Notes under the pieces: model-generated | Database searches by the model: none | What the model saw: the letters and a program-made list of their open reading frames with translations, nothing else | What the model was told of the DNA's origin: nothing | Part shown: piece by piece, positions 37,326 through 41,009 of the stretch | Layout: each line of letters starts with the position of its first letter | Numbering within the stretch: the first letter of the stretch is position 1 | Program-made: the position numbers and the translations under genes | NCBI GenBank assembly: GCA_018607135.1 | Contig: JABBCA010000043.1 | Span: 1-41,009 of the forward strand | Source of the DNA: Opitutales bacterium | Lineage (GTDB): Bacteria > Verrucomicrobiota > Verrucomicrobiia > Opitutales > Coraliomargaritaceae | Reading direction: 5' to 3' | Length of the DNA stretch: 41,009 bases

Positions 37326-38417
37326 TCAGGTGAGTTTTTTAAGCACTTCCTTGGCTCCAAGGGTTTGCACAATCTTCTTGATCTCTTGTGCCTTATCTTT
37401 GTGACACACCAAGGTGGCGTCTTCGGTTTTCACGACGATTAAATCGTCGACCCCGAGCAATGCGATCATGTGGTTATCGTCGCGAGAGAAAACAATATTG
37501 TTTTTAGAGTCTTCAATCTGAGTGAGACCACGCACGACGTTACCATTCTCATCAGATGGATAATGACGCCCGACTGCGGGCCAGTCGCCCACATCGTCCC
37601 AGTCAAAGCCAGACTCAATCATGACCACATTGGTCGCCTTCTCGATGATCGCGTAGTCCACCGAGACCTTTTCCAAATTCGGGTAGTGCTCAGCCAACAA
37701 CGGGTCCATTCCCTCACCTGCGGCAAGGCCTCGGTCAATCGCTTGAAGCGCGCCCCAGAGTGACGGCGTGCTTTTTTCAAGCTCGGCAACGATGGACCCA
37801 ACGGACCACACAAACATACCTGCATTCCAAAAGTAATCACCCGATTCGAGATAACTCTGAGCCGTTTCATGGTTCGGTTTCTCAACGAAGCGCTTCACAT
37901 TGAAGACCGTGCGCCCAGCATACTCACCCAAGGTGTCACCCTGCTGAATGTAACCATAACCTGTAGCTGGGAAACTCGCAGTGATGCCAACAGTCGCCAA
38001 AACTGGGTTCGCCTCCGCCGCCTCGAATGCCGTCTCAAGGGTCGAGCGCAAGCCAGCCGCATCGTGAATAACCGCATCAGCGGGCAACATCGCGAATGAG
38101 GCATTCGGGTTCTCGCGCCTGACTAAAACAGCTGCCAAGCCTACAGCCGCAGCGGTGTCACGGCCCATCGGCTCGCCAATCACTTTTGCAGGGTCAAGAT
38201 CGGGGCAGACTTCGAGCACCGCGTCGCGCTGCTCAGCATTAGTAATCACAAAGACATCCTTCGGATCAACCAAACCCTTTAAGCGATCCACGGTCTGTGT
38301 GAGCATGGCCTTCTCTCCCACAATCGGAAGCAATTGCTTCGGGCGAGCAAGGCGGCTCTCAGGCCAAAAACGTTCTCCACGGCCACCAGCCATGATTACT
38401 ACAAAGCGATCTGTCAT
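37326..38417 (-). CDS. manC: Mannose-1-phosphate guanylyltransferase
   Basis: This enzyme makes GDP-mannose from mannose-1-phosphate and GTP for surface polysaccharides and glycans. The 363 residues cover only the nucleotidyltransferase domain; the C-terminal isomerase (cupin) domain of bifunctional AlgA/ManC enzymes is absent. The pyrophosphorylase signature VIMAGGRGERFWPESR (8-23) and RPKQLLPI open the protein. AMLPADAVI supplies the metal-binding Asp region, RFVEKPN is the sugar-phosphate loop, and WNAGMFVW follows. It is co-oriented with ruvX. The symbol follows common use; ManC/RfbM naming is not settled by the sequence. Confidence 0.94.
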   Translation of the reverse strand: MTDRFVVIMAGGRGERFWPESRLARPKQLLPIVGEKAMLTQTVDRLKGLVDPKDVFVITNAEQRDAVLEVCPDLDPAKVIGEPMGRDTAAAVGLAAVLVRRENPNASFAMLPADAVIHDAAGLRSTLETAFEAAEANPVLATVGITASFPATGYGYIQQGDTLGEYAGRTVFNVKRFVEKPNHETAQSYLESGDYFWNAGMFVWSVGSIVAELEKSTPSLWGALQAIDRGLAAGEGMDPLLAEHYPNLEKVSVDYAIIEKATNVVMIESGFDWDDVGDWPAVGRHYPSDENGNVVRGLTQIEDSKNNIVFSRDDNHMIALLGVDDLIVVKTEDATLVCHKDKAQEIKKIVQTLGAKEVLKKLT

Positions 38418-38737
38418 ATCGCCGAGGTTTACGTTTTCAGACGACGAAGCAAGGCAGAAGCATGTGGAGAGGTTCCCTCAATGAAAACGATGCGAATCCG
38501 GCGTGTCAGGTTAACAATCAGTATGGGAGGGCAACTGTCCGCAGTTGCCGCTACGTTGCTCACGGACAGACTACGGCGGTTGAGAACAACCGCTCCCCCC
38601 GCGTTAGATCAAGGACGCTGACCGAAACGAGTTCCTGGTTCTGTGGCTAAACACAGTTAGATCGATACGGCGACAATTAGCCACCAACTTTCAACTTACC
38701 ATTGCCAATGATTCCGAATCGAAACAGTGATCACCGT
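38418..38737. other. 320-bp divergent intergenic region
   Basis: No gene is supported. The region separates manC from the divergent IMPase-fold gene and must hold both promoters, though no clear -35/-10 pair stands out. Its centre is the two-hairpin REP/BIME-like element at 38526-38596. Confidence 0.6.
38526..38596. repeat. BIME-like element: two hairpins with GGAG/GTAG heads
   Basis: Hairpin 1 is GGCAACTG-TCCG-CAGTTGCC (38530-38549). It has GGAG directly 5' (38526-38529) and, on the minus strand, GTAG one base from the stem (CTAC at 38551-38554). Hairpin 2 is GCGGTTG-AGAA-CAACCGC (38576-38593), with CTAC before it (38571-38574) and CTCC after it (38593-38596), giving GGAG at the 5' side on the minus strand. 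In addition CTGTCCG (38535-38541) can pair with CGGACAG (38563-38569). Tetramers GTAG/GGAG at the hairpin foot are the known hallmark of RAYT-associated REP sequences. Confidence 0.6.
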
Positions 38738-39757
38738 ATGTCGTTAAGCACTGAAGAGAAAGCACACATTCGTGAACAGGTCTGCGCACTAGAGTTATTT
38801 ATTCTAAAAGCTATTTTGGCGGAGCGTGAACAAATCCATCCGAGTGCGCTCTGTGCGATTTCAGAAGTCACTGCAGCAGACACGATCTATGCCATCGACC
38901 GTGTTGCCGAAAGCGCGATAGAGACATGGTTCGATGAACACTGGGATGCAAACTGGCCGATCGAGGTGATTATGGAAGGCCTCGAAGACGATGCCTCACT
39001 CACGTTCCCACGCGGGACCGCTGTTGAAGCCACTAAACTCAAATGCATTATCGATCCGATCGACGGCACACGCGGCATTATGTATGATAAGCGTGCGGCT
39101 TGGATATTAATCGGCATCGCACCACAGCGCGGTGCCGCCAACACCATTGCAGACATCGAAGTCGCAGTGATGACGGAAATCCCAACCACTCGCCAATGGC
39201 GTGCAGATCAATTGAGTGCGACAAAACACGGTGGCATACAAACGATTGCTTTTGACATACGGAACGACTTTTACGCAACCCGTGTAGCGCTTTCTGCCAG
39301 TGATGCTGCCGAGGTGAACCATGCCTTTGGCACTGTCTGTCGATTCTTTCCTGCTGGGTCCGTGCTCCTGAGCCAAGTCGAAGACACGCTATGGGAGCGA
39401 CTCTACGGCACACCAGAAACACCTTCACCGACCGTCTTCAATGACCAGTATATTTCAACAGGTGGTCAATTTTACGAAATTCTTTCAGGGCATGATCGAT
39501 TCATCGCAGACCTACGCCCAGAGGCATTCCGAAAAATCGGACTGTCAACCAACAACCTCACCGCTCATCCCTACGATGTCGCCACTGCATTACTACTAAC
39601 TGAAGCGGGCTGTATAGTCGAAAAGCCAAATGGCGAAGCACTCGACTACCCACTCGACTGCACCACTCCTGTTAGCTGGGTTGCCTATGCCAATCAAGCG
39701 TTGGCAGAGGGCATACGGCCCACACTGCAAACAGTGATGTCTGAATTGCTCGACTAA
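38738..39757 (+). CDS. IMPase/FBPase-superfamily phosphatase, unusual member
   Basis: A 339-residue protein from the ATG at 38738 (MSLSTEEKAHIRE); an upstream ATG at 38708 is also possible. Superfamily motifs are VIMEGLEDDASLTFP (a Glu-containing first metal motif), the unmistakable KLKCIIDPIDGTRGIMYDKRAAW and the late HPYDVATALLLTEAGC, which replaces WDxAAG. It is about 80 residues longer than typical IMPases, with added segments such as TAVEATKLK upstream and VFNDQYISTGGQFYEILSG. It could dephosphorylate a sugar or nucleotide phosphate, but the substrate is unknown. Transcribed alone, divergent from manC and convergent with tsaD. Confidence 0.85.
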   Translation: MSLSTEEKAHIREQVCALELFILKAILAEREQIHPSALCAISEVTAADTIYAIDRVAESAIETWFDEHWDANWPIEVIMEGLEDDASLTFPRGTAVEATKLKCIIDPIDGTRGIMYDKRAAWILIGIAPQRGAANTIADIEVAVMTEIPTTRQWRADQLSATKHGGIQTIAFDIRNDFYATRVALSASDAAEVNHAFGTVCRFFPAGSVLLSQVEDTLWERLYGTPETPSPTVFNDQYISTGGQFYEILSGHDRFIADLRPEAFRKIGLSTNNLTAHPYDVATALLLTEAGCIVEKPNGEALDYPLDCTTPVSWVAYANQALAEGIRPTLQTVMSELLD

Positions 39758-39792
39758 GCTGAGTTCAGTTAAGTTATGTTAATCTGCCAACC

Positions 39793-39834
39793 CAGCGTGT
39801 AAATTCTACGGGGACCGATTTGAGTCGCACGCTG
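39793..39834. terminator. Inverted repeat between convergent genes
   Basis: CAGCGTG (39793-39799) and CACGCTG (39828-39834) are a perfect 7-bp inverted repeat with a 28-nt loop, placed between the stops of the IMPase-fold gene and tsaD. There is no T-run, so a bidirectional terminator role is only tentative. Confidence 0.3.
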
Positions 39835-39848
39835 CTGACGAATCGAAC

Positions 39849-40880
39849 CTAGCCGAGGCGAAGTGCAGGCTGAATCGTAAACGCTTCATGTTGCGTGCCT
39901 GCGGTATCTGCGTAGGCCGCGAATGCAATCATCGCTGCATTATCACCCGTATGTTTGGGCTGTGCAATGAGGCACGGAATACGATAGCGCTTTGCCAAAC
40001 GCTCTATTGCCGCACGAAGCGCCTTGTTGTTGGAGACCCCACCCGAAAGTCCAAGACTCTGATAGCGATCCACCTCCAAAATATGTTTTGCCTTACCAAA
40101 CAATTGATCAATCACCGCGCTTTGGTAGGAGGCACAAATATCAGGCATCGCCGCTTTAAGTTCCGTATCCTCCATTTTCTCTATGCGGTATCGTAAGCTC
40201 GTCTTTAAACCTGAAAAGCTGAAGCGGCGCTCATTACGTGGCGCAATCGCTTTGGGAAAATCAAATGCCTTGGCATCACCTGTTGCCGCAATCTTCTCCA
40301 CATGCGGACCACCCGGATAGGGAAGACCAAGCAACTTAGCACCCTTATCTAAAGCTTCGCCTGCCGCATCATCAACCGTCTCAGCTAGCACATTGAGCAC
40401 GCGCTCTTTGGTAATTTCGAATAGAATCGTATTTCCACCCGAGACAATCAATCCAAGGTGTGGAAACAAACCCTGTATAGATGCTTCAAACTTCGCCGGG
40501 TTGCTTTCATGTAAGGCAATAAACGGCGAATACGCATGCCCCCGTAAATGATTCACACCGCAAATAGGTAAACCCCATGCCATGGATAGGCTTTTTGCGA
40601 ACGCAATCCCGAGCGCCAAGCATCCAGCCAAACCAGGCCCATTGGTCACCGCAATACCTGTAATTCGATCTTTGTGCTCCAACACATTTGAAGCTTCCAG
40701 AAGCGGAAAGAAATTCTTCAGATGCTCACGACTCGCAAGATCAGGAACCACACCACCATACTCCTTATGTAGATCGATCTGACTGTGCACCCACTCACCG
40801 AGGATTCCCTTCTTAGGATCAAACAAAGCAAGCGCGGACTCATCACAGGAACTTTCGATAGCAAGTAGCATGGACTGCAT
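39849..40880 (-). CDS. tsaD: tRNA N6-adenosine threonylcarbamoyltransferase
   Basis: TsaD (YgjD/Kae1) transfers threonylcarbamoyl to A37 of ANN-decoding tRNAs, working with TsaB and TsaE. The 343 residues match the family. LAIESSCDESALALFD (6-21), SREHLKNFFPLL, NGPGLAGCLALGIAFAKSLS and the metal-binding H-x3-H in VNHLRGHAYSPF are diagnostic, as are LIVSGGNTILF and LSGGVSNNKALR. The start may be the ATG at 40880 or the internal ATG at 40871. No tsaB or tsaE partner is in the window. The 129 bp upstream to the window edge contain no recognisable gene. Confidence 0.97.
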   Translation of the reverse strand: MQSMLLAIESSCDESALALFDPKKGILGEWVHSQIDLHKEYGGVVPDLASREHLKNFFPLLEASNVLEHKDRITGIAVTNGPGLAGCLALGIAFAKSLSMAWGLPICGVNHLRGHAYSPFIALHESNPAKFEASIQGLFPHLGLIVSGGNTILFEITKERVLNVLAETVDDAAGEALDKGAKLLGLPYPGGPHVEKIAATGDAKAFDFPKAIAPRNERRFSFSGLKTSLRYRIEKMEDTELKAAMPDICASYQSAVIDQLFGKAKHILEVDRYQSLGLSGGVSNNKALRAAIERLAKRYRIPCLIAQPKHTGDNAAMIAFAAYADTAGTQHEAFTIQPALRLG

Positions 40881-41009
40881 TGATGAAGGGCGAATTGAAA
40901 ACGCTCAAGATTAGAGTTTAGGAGCGTCGGGCTCCGTCCTGTTCTTTACCCATAAGTTTTTATTAGTGTTTCCGCATTTTCTTTTCGTGGTGTCCGCGCT
41001 TGCGTGGGC

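Noticed and set aside
38462-38650. 62-codon open frame between manC and the IMPase-fold gene
   Set aside because: It reads through the two REP-like hairpins and has no family resemblance.
40921-41009. Possible gene start at the right window edge
   Set aside because: Only a short hairpin (GGAGC-GTCGG-GCTCC) is visible and no reading frame or RNA signature can be supported in the remaining bases.

Overview
This 41 kb window reads as ordinary bacterial chromosome, probably from the Verrucomicrobiota, class Opitutae (Puniceicoccales/Coraliomargarita-like). This is inferred from the secreted DUF1800 (PA14/CHRD)-DUF1501 pair, the isomerase/Gfo-Idh-MocA sugar gene pair, very large secreted proteins of unknown function, intermediate GC content, and start codons that almost all lack a Shine-Dalgarno core. 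There is no rRNA operon, CRISPR array, phage or intact insertion sequence. One tRNA gene, tRNA-His(GUG), is present.

Layout. 1-4.3 kb: chaperone cluster dnaK-groES-groEL (minus strand), ended by a strong terminator and preceded by a promoter region with five TGTCACA/TGTGACA boxes. 4.7-6.1 kb: minimal DEAD-box RNA helicase behind tRNA-His, with competing hairpins between them. 6.2-9.8 kb: Mla/Pqi-type lipid transport operon (permease, ATPase, MCE protein, lipoprotein). 9.9-13.5 kb: HAD phosphatase, inositol-monophosphatase-family enzyme, a secreted nuclease fused to a ComEA-like helix-hairpin-helix domain, and a class III-like polyphosphate kinase 2. 14.0-21.7 kb: operon of a 1862-residue DUF1800 protein, a Tat-exported DUF1501 protein and a small GspG-like membrane-anchored protein.

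21.9-24.1 kb: fatty-acid synthesis genes fabI-like and fabZ, then a peptidoglycan-binding-type lipoprotein. 24.2-26.4 kb: a B12-binding radical SAM enzyme overlapping a multi-pass membrane protein gene. 26.5-34.0 kb: two unrecognised secreted proteins of 1897 and 599 residues, 10 bp apart on the minus strand; this is the best candidate for an undescribed system. 34.2-36.5 kb: TIM-barrel sugar isomerase/epimerase and Gfo/Idh/MocA dehydrogenase. 36.8-40.9 kb: ruvX, mannose-1-phosphate guanylyltransferase, an IMPase/FBPase-fold protein, and tsaD.

Small-scale structure. Several intergenic regions hold compact hairpins, some flanked by GTAG/GGAG tetramers as in REP/BIME elements, and two intergenic regions share GTTAGAAG...CTAACTTC words. 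Family assignments come from motifs read by eye. No database search was run.
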